Assembly (NCBI GenBank): GCA_965246845.1
Contig: CBDFFR010000012.1
Location: 992,001-1,056,000 of the forward strand
Source of the DNA: JBBRMW01 sp965246845
GTDB taxonomy: Bacteria > Chloroflexota > Anaerolineae > Aggregatilineales > UBA2796
Direction: 5' to 3'
Length of the DNA stretch: 64,000 nt
Shown: positions 1-8,442 of the stretch, one piece after another
How the letters are laid out: each line of letters starts with the position of its first letter
How positions within the stretch are numbered: the first letter of the stretch is position 1
The notes under the pieces: model-generated
The model's database searches: none
Seen by the model: only the letters and a program-made list of their open reading frames with translations
What the model was told of the DNA's origin: nothing
Translations under genes and position numbers: made by a program

Positions 1-1
1 T

Positions 2-1348
2 GCGACGAATACGGCGGTCCCGGCGAGTGCCACGCCCGCGCCACCAACACGGACAATCACAGTTTCCAGCGTGGCGCCCTCCGCAACCCGTCTGCCGCCG
101 ACCCGCACACCGTCGCGTACCGTTGCCCCGACGCTGACCAGCCAGCCGACGAGCGCAATCAACGCAAACGATGCAATACAAAAGCAGGTCGATCAACTTG
201 CTACCGATGGGTATCTGACCAACCACGCGGGGCAGGTCGTCATAGGTCCAGCGGATGGCGACATTTCTGCAATCCAGCAGCAAAACTATTACCGCTTCCG
301 CTCCTTTGAAAAAGTGAACATCAAGGATTTCGTCGCATCTACTACTTTCACCTGGACAAACCCCGGCACGGACGGCGAATGCGGTATCATGGCGCGGTTC
401 TCACAGACCGGGACGAGCGACTATCGATTTTATAGTATCCTGATCGGGGCGAATGGCACGTTTCGAATTATGGCGCGCGTGGGCACCGAAGACCGTAACG
501 TGACGAGCGGCGATATCTCTGGCCTGAATACACGTACCGGAGCCGCCAATACGCTCGTCGTCACCGTCGAGAATGACTTGCTACATATTTTCCTGAACGG
601 TCAGTTTATCTCTTCCGTCACGCTGTTCGAGTTCGATGATCCCGGAAATGTGCTTGTGACGGGTTCGACGCAAAGCGATACTGGCATCGCGTGCAGCTTC
701 AAGAATTTTTGGGTCTACGATCTTAATGCGACACCTGCCAACGGCGCGGCCAATGTGGATTACATTGAAGGTTTGAACGACGCGAGCGGAGACCAGCTTT
801 TGAAGCTGATTACCGATGCAAAATTATTCCCCGCCGACAACGCTCAACCTGCTTTCGCAGAGGCCAGCCGCATGGTATCGCTCGACGCCGACAAGACGGG
901 TGTTTTCTCGCGTCCGGTCGTCGGCGACGCCACGTTGAGCGGTTCGTTCGTCATGACGAGTGATGTGGCGTGGGGCAGTGATGTCACCACGACATCGTGC
1001 GGGCTGCATTTCTACGGTTCGCGCTCGCCGAATAACTTTATCACGTTCTATATATATCCGACGCAGGCTTGGTACCTCGATGCGCAGGTGAACAATCAGT
1101 GGCTCGACAAGCCGCTCGCGACGGGAACATCGGGCGCAATTCAAGGTGAGCGGACCGCAATCAACCGGATTACTCTGATCGTCAATGAGTCCACGCTAAC
1201 CGTGTTTGTCGGCAACGAGCGTGTTGCACAGGTTCGCGATCTACCGCTCTCCAGCGGCAACGTCGGCTACTATGTTGGCAAGGGTAACCAAGGCGGCGCG
1301 GAGAACTGTACGTTCACGAATACGGCAGTCTGGCGGTCTGGCTCATGA
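2..1348 (+). CDS. Secreted two-domain jelly-roll (concanavalin-like) protein, 5' partial
   Basis: The reading frame is open to the left window edge, so the GTG at 71 is probably not the true start and the N-terminus is missing. The first visible 45 residues are a Pro/Thr/Ser-rich linker (PPTRTP, VAPTLTSQP), typical of the stretch between a membrane or lipoprotein anchor and an exported domain. Two successive beta-rich modules follow (roughly residues 40-215 and 255-420 counted from 71). Each ends in a pattern like 'NTLVVTVENDLLHIFLNGQ', which resembles LamG, DUF1080 or GH16-like jelly rolls. No glycosidase catalytic motif is visible, so carbohydrate binding is inferred only. The stop overlaps the next gene's start as ATGA, which implies co-transcription. 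The missing N-terminal part could be a kinase or lipoprotein domain. Confidence 0.6.
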   Translation, partial: ATNTAVPASATPAPPTRTITVSSVAPSATRLPPTRTPSRTVAPTLTSQPTSAINANDAIQKQVDQLATDGYLTNHAGQVVIGPADGDISAIQQQNYYRFRSFEKVNIKDFVASTTFTWTNPGTDGECGIMARFSQTGTSDYRFYSILIGANGTFRIMARVGTEDRNVTSGDISGLNTRTGAANTLVVTVENDLLHIFLNGQFISSVTLFEFDDPGNVLVTGSTQSDTGIACSFKNFWVYDLNATPANGAANVDYIEGLNDASGDQLLKLITDAKLFPADNAQPAFAEASRMVSLDADKTGVFSRPVVGDATLSGSFVMTSDVAWGSDVTTTSCGLHFYGSRSPNNFITFYIYPTQAWYLDAQVNNQWLDKPLATGTSGAIQGERTAINRITLIVNESTLTVFVGNERVAQVRDLPLSSGNVGYYVGKGNQGGAENCTFTNTAVWRSGS

Positions 1349-3396
1349 ACAATCTGTCGCGGCTGATCCTTGGTGGGTTATGTGCGTTCGTCCTCGCGGC
1401 CTGTGCCACGCCTACCCCTGCGCCGACCCGCACACCGCAAGCGCCGACCGTCGCGCCGACGCTGCGCCCGCTCCTCGCGACGCCGACCCCGCGCCCGACG
1501 CTGCTGCCGCCCGTGCAATTGAACCCGCCCGATGTCGAAAAGCGCGTCACGCTGCGACTCGTCAACGGGGTTGCGGCGACCTTCGATGTGCAACTCGAAG
1601 GCTCGCTGATCGCCACCGCGCTCGGCTTCGCGCTACCGACCGAACCTGTTTACGTTGCGGCGGGTGAGTATCGCCTGCGCGTTGTCCCCGCGGGCGCGGC
1701 GCTCGATGTCGGGACGGTCCTGCTCGATATGCGCGTGACGCTCCCCGCAAGTCGCTCCGTACTGCTGGCGCTCAGTGGTACGCCGGAGAAACCGACCGCG
1801 ACGGTCTTCACCAACGATGTCTCGGCTGTGGAACGGAACAAGGCGCGCTTAACCATCGCGCATCTGCTCACTACGGGCGATCCGCTGCGTGCGGCGAGCG
1901 CGGGAAAAGACCTCCTGACGGTGCAGGGCGCAGGCAAAGCGGAGAGCATCGCGGACCTGAACGCGGGCGCGCAAACGCTCGACTTCGCGCTTGGCACGGC
2001 GAAGGCAACCCTGAGCCTGCAAACCGCCGAACAACAGGCAATATTTGTCATCCTGCTCGGTGAAGCTGCCGCGCCGAACGCCGTCTACTTCACCGATCCC
2101 ACAATCCGCAACAGCCGCGCGCGTTTCCTGTACGCGATGCGCGGGACGAACACGCCGCCGAAGGTCGATCTATATCTCGAAGACAAGCGCGTGGCGACCG
2201 GGCTGGAATATGGCGGTACGACCGACTGGACGGATTTCACCTCCGCACAATATACGCTCCGCGTTTTTAAAAGTGGGGATGCGCCGGATGGCAAGGCGCA
2301 GCCTATCTATTCGACCCGTCTGGATGTACAGCCCGACGCCGCCAACGACGTGATCATCTATGGCGACCCGTCGCTTCCGCAACTGCTCATCGCTGGCGAA
2401 GACCTCTCGCGGACGTTGCCCGAATATGCGCGCCTGACCGTAGTAAACCTCGCGAATAGCAGCGAGCGCGTACAAATGTATCGCGGCGGCGTGGTGCAGG
2501 CGAACCTCTTCCCGCTGACCATCGGAGAAGCGAGCAAACCCGTCGCGATTCTGCCGGGACCTGCCGATTTCTCGTTTTCGACCGCGACGACGCGCACCAT
2601 CGTCGAGAACAAGGGGACGTTTTCAATCAAGGTTGGGACTGTATATCTGTATGTGGTCGATGGCGGTGACGCAAATGCCGCGCCGCTCGTCTTCGCGACC
2701 GATGTAGGGACGGGTCCGCTCCCCACGCCGACGCTCACCGGGTCGCAGGCCGCCAACCGGGGCTTGCAGGTGCGGCTGGTCAATGCGCTGGCCGACAGCA
2801 CGCAAGTCACTGTTAAGATTGGCGAGAACGTCCTGTTCAATGCAATCGAGAACGGTCAAATGACCGCGCCGCTGCTCGTCCCGACGCAGCCGGGCTTCTT
2901 CACGCTCTATGACGCGAAGAGCGGAAAGCAGATCGCGCAAGTCAATATCGCGCCTGTGGTCAATCAAACGATTCTGCTCATCGCCTCTGGCAAGGCGGCC
3001 AGCGCGAAGCTGGTCCAGCAGGTCGAACTGGAGAGGCCGACCACGACGAGCGGCATGGCGCAGTTGATCCACGCGGCGGCGGGCGCGGAGGGGATGCGTG
3101 CCGAATTCAGCCTTACCAGTGAAGGCTCAAGCGGTAGTAGCATCGACCGCCCGACAGTGACGCCGACGATTGCCGTGCAGGAGTTCGCGCGGAGTGTCGA
3201 CTATGGCACGGTCGCGCCGCCACGCTTGTTGCCCGCCGGGACGTACCGGATTGCGGTTTATACGCTCGCGAAAAATGTGCGCGTCGCAGAGGCGACTTTT
3301 ACCGTCGAAGCCGGAAAGCACACCGACCTTGTGCTTATCCCCGCAGCCAACAACGGCTTCAAGCTGCTCACCTTCATCAGCGGAGAACTCCCGTGA
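1345..3396 (+). CDS. Lipoprotein with about six DUF4397-like repeats
   Basis: The protein has 683 residues with a clear lipoprotein signal (hydrophobic stretch, then LAAC, lipidation at Cys19). A Thr/Pro/Ala linker follows to about residue 60. The remainder is made of repeated beta-sandwich units beginning with patterns such as VTLRLVNG, ARLTIAHLL, ARFLYAMRG, ARLTVVNLA, LQVRLVNAL and AQLIHAAAG. Each continues with a short strand and a 'AGEYRLRV'-type turn. This is the DUF4397 pattern, a domain of unknown function found in exported bacterial proteins. It is expected on the outer face of the cytoplasmic membrane. It overlaps both neighbours by 4 bases (ATGA upstream, GTGA downstream), which ties it to the GDP-sugar genes. 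Its biochemical role is unknown. Confidence 0.75.
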   Translation: MNNLSRLILGGLCAFVLAACATPTPAPTRTPQAPTVAPTLRPLLATPTPRPTLLPPVQLNPPDVEKRVTLRLVNGVAATFDVQLEGSLIATALGFALPTEPVYVAAGEYRLRVVPAGAALDVGTVLLDMRVTLPASRSVLLALSGTPEKPTATVFTNDVSAVERNKARLTIAHLLTTGDPLRAASAGKDLLTVQGAGKAESIADLNAGAQTLDFALGTAKATLSLQTAEQQAIFVILLGEAAAPNAVYFTDPTIRNSRARFLYAMRGTNTPPKVDLYLEDKRVATGLEYGGTTDWTDFTSAQYTLRVFKSGDAPDGKAQPIYSTRLDVQPDAANDVIIYGDPSLPQLLIAGEDLSRTLPEYARLTVVNLANSSERVQMYRGGVVQANLFPLTIGEASKPVAILPGPADFSFSTATTRTIVENKGTFSIKVGTVYLYVVDGGDANAAPLVFATDVGTGPLPTPTLTGSQAANRGLQVRLVNALADSTQVTVKIGENVLFNAIENGQMTAPLLVPTQPGFFTLYDAKSGKQIAQVNIAPVVNQTILLIASGKAASAKLVQQVELERPTTTSGMAQLIHAAAGAEGMRAEFSLTSEGSSGSSIDRPTVTPTIAVQEFARSVDYGTVAPPRLLPAGTYRIAVYTLAKNVRVAEATFTVEAGKHTDLVLIPAANNGFKLLTFISGELP

Positions 3397-4367
3397 AGGC
3401 GCTAGTCACGGGCGCGGGCGGCTTCGTCGGCGCGCATCTGCTTTCATACCTCAGGCAGAACACGGACACGGAACTGCACGGCTCGCTGATGACGCCGGGC
3501 GAGCGCAGGCCGGATATTGATGCGCTGGCCGCGCTGCATGTCCTCGACCTGCGTGACCCGGCGGCAGTGAATGGGCTGATTGGGACGATCCGACCGGAGC
3601 GTATCTATCACCTCGCGGGGCAATCGTTTGTACCGCGCTCATTCGAGGCTCCCTGGGAGACGCTCGAAACCAACCTGCGCTCGACACTGAATATATTCGA
3701 GACTGTGCGGGCGCTTGGCCTCGATACGCGCATCCTCATCATCGGCTCTGCCGAAATGTATGGACTCGTGCGCCCGGAACAGCTCCCTCTCACCGAAGAT
3801 GCGCCCTTCGCGCCGACCAGCCCCTACAGCGTCAGCAAGATCGCGCAGGACATGCTCGCGCTGCAATATGCGACGGCCTACAAGCTATTCACGGTGCGCG
3901 TGCGCAGCTTCAACCACATCGGACCGGGGCAAACCGGACGCTTCGCAATCGCGAGTTTTGCCAGCCAGATCGCGCAAATCGAACAGGGACAGGCGGAACC
4001 CGTCGTCTATGTCGGCGACCTGAGCGCGGAACGTGATTTCACGGATGTGCGCGATGTCGTGCGCGCCTATCACCTGACGCTCGAACGCGGCACGCCGGGC
4101 GCGGTCTACAATGTGTGCAGCGGCGTCGCACGTTCGATGCGTAGTACGCTCGATACGTTGCTCGCGCTCTCGCGCCGCCCCATCGAAATCCGCATCGACC
4201 CGACCCGCCTGCGTCCGGCGGATATTCCCCAACTGGTCGGTGACTGTAGCAGGCTGCACGCGGCGACGGGTTGGACGCCGCAAATTCCATTCGAGCAGAC
4301 CCTCAGCGATGTACTGGACACCTGGCGTCAGTATCACCGCGTGCAGGCAAACCTACTACAGGGATAA
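3393..4367 (+). CDS. rmd: GDP-6-deoxy-D-mannose reductase (extended SDR family)
   Basis: This 324-residue NAD(P)-dependent epimerase/dehydratase-fold protein has an N-terminal Rossmann motif GAGGFVG (residues 7-13). The catalytic set is Ser119/Glu121 and Tyr145-x3-Lys149 (YSVSK). Its position directly before a GDP-mannose 4,6-dehydratase supports the reductase role: it would reduce GDP-4-keto-6-deoxymannose to GDP-D-rhamnose, a cytoplasmic precursor for exopolysaccharide or glycoprotein glycans. The GTG start overlaps the stop of the lipoprotein gene (GTGA) and the next gene begins 6 bases downstream, so these genes look like one operon. A second dehydratase or an epimerase making a different GDP-hexose cannot be excluded from sequence alone. 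Confidence 0.75.
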   Translation: MKALVTGAGGFVGAHLLSYLRQNTDTELHGSLMTPGERRPDIDALAALHVLDLRDPAAVNGLIGTIRPERIYHLAGQSFVPRSFEAPWETLETNLRSTLNIFETVRALGLDTRILIIGSAEMYGLVRPEQLPLTEDAPFAPTSPYSVSKIAQDMLALQYATAYKLFTVRVRSFNHIGPGQTGRFAIASFASQIAQIEQGQAEPVVYVGDLSAERDFTDVRDVVRAYHLTLERGTPGAVYNVCSGVARSMRSTLDTLLALSRRPIEIRIDPTRLRPADIPQLVGDCSRLHAATGWTPQIPFEQTLSDVLDTWRQYHRVQANLLQG

Positions 4368-4373
4368 TGATTT

Positions 4374-5351
4374 ATGACAAAACGTGCGCTCATCACCGGC
4401 ATCACGGGTCAGGATGGCTCGTATCTGGCCGAATTATTGCTGGAAAAGGGCTACGAAGTCTACGGCCTCACGCGCCGAACCAGCACCGAGAATAATTCCC
4501 GCATCCACCATATTGCGGACCGCCTGACGATGATTTCCGGCGATCTGCTGGATCAAACTTCGCTCACCTGGGCGCTCGAAAAGTCGCAACCGGACGAGGT
4601 GTACAACCTCGCCGCGCAAAGTTTCGTCCCAGCCTCGTGGGGGCAACCTGTTTTCACTGGCGATGTGACCGGGCTGGGCGTGACGCGGCTGCTCGATGCG
4701 GTGCGGCAGGTCAACCTGAAGATTCGCTTCTATCAGGCGAGCAGCAGTGAAATATTCGGCAAGGTGCGCGAAGTCCCGCAGTGCGAGACGACGCCGCTCT
4801 ATCCGCGCAGCCCTTACGGAGTCGCGAAAGCCTACGCGCACTGGATCACGGTCAACTATCGCGAAAGCTACTCGATGCACGCGACGAGCGGCATCCTCTT
4901 CAATCACGGCTCGCCCCGGCGCGGCACGGAGTTCGTCGAGCGGAAGATCGCGCTTGGCGTCGCGAGTATCAGCCTCGGACGCGCGAAGGAGCTACGCCTC
5001 GGCAATCTCGAATCGCAGCGCGATCTCGGCTACGCGGGCGATTACGTGCGCGCGATGTGGTTGATGTTGCAGCAGGACCAGCCAGACGAATACGTGATCG
5101 CGACGGGCGAGACGTATACCATTCGCAAAATGGTCGAAACTGCGTTTTCGCATGTCGGGCTGGACTGGCAGGAATTCGTCGTGCAGGACCCACAGTTCTA
5201 CCGCCCGGCAGAAGTCGATTTGCTGATTGGCGATCCGTCCAAAGCGGGCAAAATCCTCGGCTGGGAGCCGGATGTCGACACGGCGGCGCTGCTGCGCATG
5301 ATGGTCGATGCCGATATAGCGCTGCTCAAGAGCGGTCGGGACGTGCGCTAA
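4374..5351 (+). CDS. gmd: GDP-mannose 4,6-dehydratase
   Basis: The protein has 325 residues, the usual length of short bacterial Gmd. The cofactor-binding motif GITGQDG lies at residues 9-15. Ser125-Glu126 in SSSEIFG and Tyr148-x3-Lys152 (YGVAK) form the catalytic set. The family signature NHGSPRRG, normally NHESPRRG, is present with Glu replaced by Gly. The enzyme converts GDP-D-mannose to GDP-4-keto-6-deoxy-D-mannose, the substrate of the reductase encoded just upstream. AGGG about ten bases before the ATG may serve as a weak ribosome binding site. It is followed by tatD after one base. Confidence 0.88.
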   Translation: MTKRALITGITGQDGSYLAELLLEKGYEVYGLTRRTSTENNSRIHHIADRLTMISGDLLDQTSLTWALEKSQPDEVYNLAAQSFVPASWGQPVFTGDVTGLGVTRLLDAVRQVNLKIRFYQASSSEIFGKVREVPQCETTPLYPRSPYGVAKAYAHWITVNYRESYSMHATSGILFNHGSPRRGTEFVERKIALGVASISLGRAKELRLGNLESQRDLGYAGDYVRAMWLMLQQDQPDEYVIATGETYTIRKMVETAFSHVGLDWQEFVVQDPQFYRPAEVDLLIGDPSKAGKILGWEPDVDTAALLRMMVDADIALLKSGRDVR

Positions 5352-5352
5352 G

Positions 5353-6165
5353 GTGCGCTTGATCGACTCACACTGCCATCTGACCGATTCACAATATCGC
5401 GAGGATTTGGGCGCGGTCATGGAGCGCGCGGCGGACGCGGGCGTGGATCGCGTCGTGATCCCCGCTGTCAATGCGGAGAGTGGCGCGGCGGGCGTGGCGC
5501 TGGCCGGACGTTACTCTGGCGTGTTCGCATCGGTCGGCATTCACCCGAACGATACCGCCAATTTCACGCCGGACGATTTGACGATCATCCGCGAACAGGC
5601 CGCGCTGCCCAAAGTCGTCGCGATCGGCGAAATCGGGATCGATTACCACTGGGAGACCAGCCCGAAGGACGTGCAGCGCCGCGCCTTCGAGGGGCAGCTC
5701 GCGCTTGCTGCTGAAGTGGGGCTGCCTGTCATCGTCCACAACCGCGAAGCGAGCGAGGACGTGATCGCGGTGCTGCGCGCGTGGGTGGCGTCGCTTTCCG
5801 GGAACATGAAGGAACGCCCCGGCGTGCTGCATTCGTTCAGCGCCCCGGCAGAGATCGCGGAACAGGCGCTCGCGCTCGGCTTCTATCTTGGCTTTACGGG
5901 TCCGCTCACGTATAAGAATGCGGATGACCTGCGCGCGATTGCGGCGCGCGTCCCCACCGACCGTCTGCTCATCGAAACTGACGGACCGTACCTCGCGCCT
6001 CAGCAGCGGCGCGGTAAGCGCAACGAACCCGCGTATGTCGCGTATGTCGCGGAACGGATGGCGACGCTGCGCAATGTGACGGTTGAGGAGATTGCGGCGA
6101 CGACGACCGCAAACGCGGAACGTCTGTTTGATTTGGAGCATGTCAGCAGTTCAACTCAGGGTTGA
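5353..6165 (+). CDS. tatD: TatD-family metal-dependent DNase
   Basis: This 270-residue TIM-barrel hydrolase begins at a GTG one base after gmd. The metal ligands of the TatD family are all visible: His7-x-His9 (SHCH), the Glu of GEIGID, the His of VHNR, the His of LHSF and the Asp of ETDGPYL. Family members are Mg-dependent 3'-5' deoxyribonucleases involved in DNA repair or degradation, or editing deacylases. The exact substrate here is unknown. The location after sugar-nucleotide genes probably reflects only operon packing. Its 3' end overlaps the convergent decarboxylase gene by 10 bases. Confidence 0.88.
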   Translation: MRLIDSHCHLTDSQYREDLGAVMERAADAGVDRVVIPAVNAESGAAGVALAGRYSGVFASVGIHPNDTANFTPDDLTIIREQAALPKVVAIGEIGIDYHWETSPKDVQRRAFEGQLALAAEVGLPVIVHNREASEDVIAVLRAWVASLSGNMKERPGVLHSFSAPAEIAEQALALGFYLGFTGPLTYKNADDLRAIAARVPTDRLLIETDGPYLAPQQRRGKRNEPAYVAYVAERMATLRNVTVEEIAATTTANAERLFDLEHVSSSTQG

Positions 6166-7553
6166 GCCACAAATACCCCGTTCAACGCCGCCCACGCAAT
6201 CTCCAAATCTTCCATCGTTGTGCGCCAGTTCACCAGTGCCGCACGTATTCCCCACACCCCGTCGTAGCGCGTCGGCGTCAGGAACAGGCGGCCACCATCG
6301 CGCAACCGTTGCAGAAAGTCCATGATCTGCGCCTGCGTCGGCGGCTCACCCGCGACGGTGAAGCACACGACATTCATCCGCACGGGCGCGAGCAACCGGA
6401 ACGTCTCCGACGCTTCGATACGCTTGCCGAGTTCCCCCGCGATGTCGCACGCCCGCTCCACGATCTCGCGGTATCCATCGCGGCCATACGCACGCAGCGT
6501 GAACCACGCCGGGAGCGCCCGGAAGCGCCGCGAGTTCTCCGGCGTCAGGTGGAAGAAATCCGGGACCGCGCCGAGATCGCCGAGATAGGCGGCGCTGTTC
6601 TGGAATACATCCGTTTGCAACGTCGTGTGCGGCGAAAAGACCATCGCCGAGTCGTAGGGTACATTGAGCCATTTGTGCGCGTCGATTGTCAACGAATCCG
6701 CGTATTCGATGCCGCTCATCAGGTGCGCGTAGCGGGGAGAGGCCGCCGCAAATCCGCCGAACGCCGCGTCGATGTGCAGCCAGAACGGGAATTCCTGCCG
6801 AAGCGCAGCTATCGCGTTGAACTCATCGAAATCGACCGTGTTCACTGTCCCACCACTCGCGACGACGATACACGGCGCGCCATTCAGCGCTTCCAATTGC
6901 TTGCGCAGCGCCGCCACGTCCATCGCTTCGCGGTTGTCGGGCAGCCGTTCGACGCGCACGAGCGCATCCCGCCCCAGGCCGAGCATCGCCAGCGCCTTGA
7001 CGCTGCTGCTGTGCGGTTCTGCCGATAGCACCTTCAAATCCAGAATGTCACGCATCCCATGCTGCGCCGCGCTCGTGCCGCGCTGCTGGCTCGCCCATTC
7101 GCGCCCCATTGCCAACCCGGTGAAATTCGCCATCGTCGCGCCGGAGACGAACACGCCGCCGAAGCGCTCCGGCAGGCCGAAGAGCGCGCGCAGCATCGCA
7201 ATCGCCTCAAGTTCGATACTCGGTCCGCTGCTGTGCGAACGATCCGCGAGATTGATGTCATAGGCGCTCGCCAACCAATCCCCGACCAGCGCAGCGGGCG
7301 TCGTCCCACCCGTGACAAACCCCCAGTAGCGCGGTCCCGTGCTGGCCGTCATCCCCGGCACGAAACGCTCCCGGAAGTCTTGCAACGCGGCTTCCGCTCC
7401 CGCCCCGTGATCAGGCAGCGGCGAGGCAGCAATTACGGCAACATCGGCAGCGGGTGGGATGTCGCCGATGCGGTTCAGGAAGTGCAGCGCTTCGGCCTGC
7501 GCAGAGGCGAGCAGGTCCGGCAGGTGGTCGAGGTCGTGTGCAAGTGGAGTCAT
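6156..7553 (-). CDS. PLP-dependent group II amino acid decarboxylase
   Basis: The 465-residue protein belongs to the aromatic-L-amino-acid/glutamate decarboxylase family. The PLP-binding lysine is Lys294 in DAHKWLNVPY. His181 in AEPHSS is expected to stack on the cofactor, and Asp262 in HIDAAFGG contacts the pyridine nitrogen. Length and motif spacing are normal. The substrate (aromatic amino acid, glutamate, or a glycoside-linked amino acid) cannot be told from sequence. AGAGGT six bases before the ATG is a good ribosome binding site. The gene sits alone behind a palindrome-containing gap that separates it from the rsmG operon. Confidence 0.85.
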   Translation of the reverse strand: MTPLAHDLDHLPDLLASAQAEALHFLNRIGDIPPAADVAVIAASPLPDHGAGAEAALQDFRERFVPGMTASTGPRYWGFVTGGTTPAALVGDWLASAYDINLADRSHSSGPSIELEAIAMLRALFGLPERFGGVFVSGATMANFTGLAMGREWASQQRGTSAAQHGMRDILDLKVLSAEPHSSSVKALAMLGLGRDALVRVERLPDNREAMDVAALRKQLEALNGAPCIVVASGGTVNTVDFDEFNAIAALRQEFPFWLHIDAAFGGFAAASPRYAHLMSGIEYADSLTIDAHKWLNVPYDSAMVFSPHTTLQTDVFQNSAAYLGDLGAVPDFFHLTPENSRRFRALPAWFTLRAYGRDGYREIVERACDIAGELGKRIEASETFRLLAPVRMNVVCFTVAGEPPTQAQIMDFLQRLRDGGRLFLTPTRYDGVWGIRAALVNWRTTMEDLEIAWAALNGVFVAQP

Positions 7554-7643
7554 GGGTTACCTCTAGCAATAGAGACAGCGTAGCGCGTTTGCGGTCCCCA
7601 CGCGAGATCCATTCTCCATTAGATCACGGAGCCAATGTTACAA

Positions 7644-7710
7644 GCGGGTCGGTCAATCCCGACCCCTACATCCAACGCGCATGAGTGTAGAGGGGGCGCT
7701 TGCCCCGCCC
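7644..7710. repeat. Pair of short palindromes facing each other (REP-like element)
   Basis: The left unit (7644-7670) contains GGGTCGG at 7646-7652 pairing with CCGACCC at 7659-7665 and ends in CCCCTACA. The right unit (7686-7710) starts TGTAGAGGGG and holds GGGGC/GCCCC. The inner ends are inverted copies of CCCCTACA. Related units occur at 47356-47421 and 58495-58516, all between genes. Possible roles are transcript end, mRNA stabiliser or a non-autonomous mobile palindrome. Confidence 0.55.
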
Positions 7711-7719
7711 GTTTTCCCG

Positions 7720-8442
7720 TTACAGCGGACTCTTCGTCGGCGTCCCCGGCTTGCGCGGGAAGCCAATCGGCGAGGACGCGATCTTCTCCACCGTGACGAG
7801 GTAATGCGGCTCCGCGACCCCCGGAAGATCAACCTTGATAACTTTGCCCGCTTTGCCACCGAGCAGCCGCAGCGCCTTTTCCGCATCCTTGAGTTCGGTC
7901 GCGGCGGTATCGCCTTTCATCGCGATACATACCCCGCCCACTTTCGCAAGCGGCAGCAGATATTCGACCAGTGCAGGCAGCCGCGCCACCGCCCGCGCGA
8001 CGACGACATCATAGCGCTCACGATGCGCGGTGGCCTGTCCCGCTTCTTCCGCACGCAGGTTGACGATTTCGACATTTGGGATGCCCAGCGTCTCCACGAC
8101 ATGGGAAAGGAATTGTGCCTTTTTTCCGGTCGCTTCTAGCAGGGCGACGTGCAGCCCCGGTATCGCGATGCACAGCGGCAGACCGGGGAAGCCCGCGCCC
8201 GTCCCCACATCGATCAGGCGCACCCCGGCGGTGAGCCGTACCGCGTTCAACACCGAGAGCGAATCGAGAAAGTGGCGCGTTTCGATGCCGGGCAGGTCCG
8301 CAATCGCGGTGAGGTTGACGCGCGTGTTCCATTCGATGAGCAGCGCGGCATATTGCTCGAAAGCACCCATCTGTGCATCGGAAAGCTGCAAACCCGTAAG
8401 CGCGTATGTCGCCTCGCGGAGCCGGGGGAGCGCGTCAGTCAT
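7720..8442 (-). CDS. rsmG: 16S rRNA (guanine527-N7)-methyltransferase RsmG
   Basis: This SAM-dependent methyltransferase modifies G527 of 16S rRNA; loss in other bacteria gives low-level streptomycin resistance. The SAM-binding motif VGTGAGFPGLPL and the family motifs FLDSLSVL and VVVARAVARLP are clear. A longer frame begins at 8481, but the ATG at 8442 fits family N-termini (MTDALPRLREATYAL) and gives a compact 8-base overlap with the upstream TPR gene. The resulting protein is about 240 residues, a normal length. The C-terminal tail after VTVEKI is short and basic. Confidence 0.9.
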   Translation of the reverse strand: MTDALPRLREATYALTGLQLSDAQMGAFEQYAALLIEWNTRVNLTAIADLPGIETRHFLDSLSVLNAVRLTAGVRLIDVGTGAGFPGLPLCIAIPGLHVALLEATGKKAQFLSHVVETLGIPNVEIVNLRAEEAGQATAHRERYDVVVARAVARLPALVEYLLPLAKVGGVCIAMKGDTAATELKDAEKALRLLGGKAGKVIKVDLPGVAEPHYLVTVEKIASSPIGFPRKPGTPTKSPL

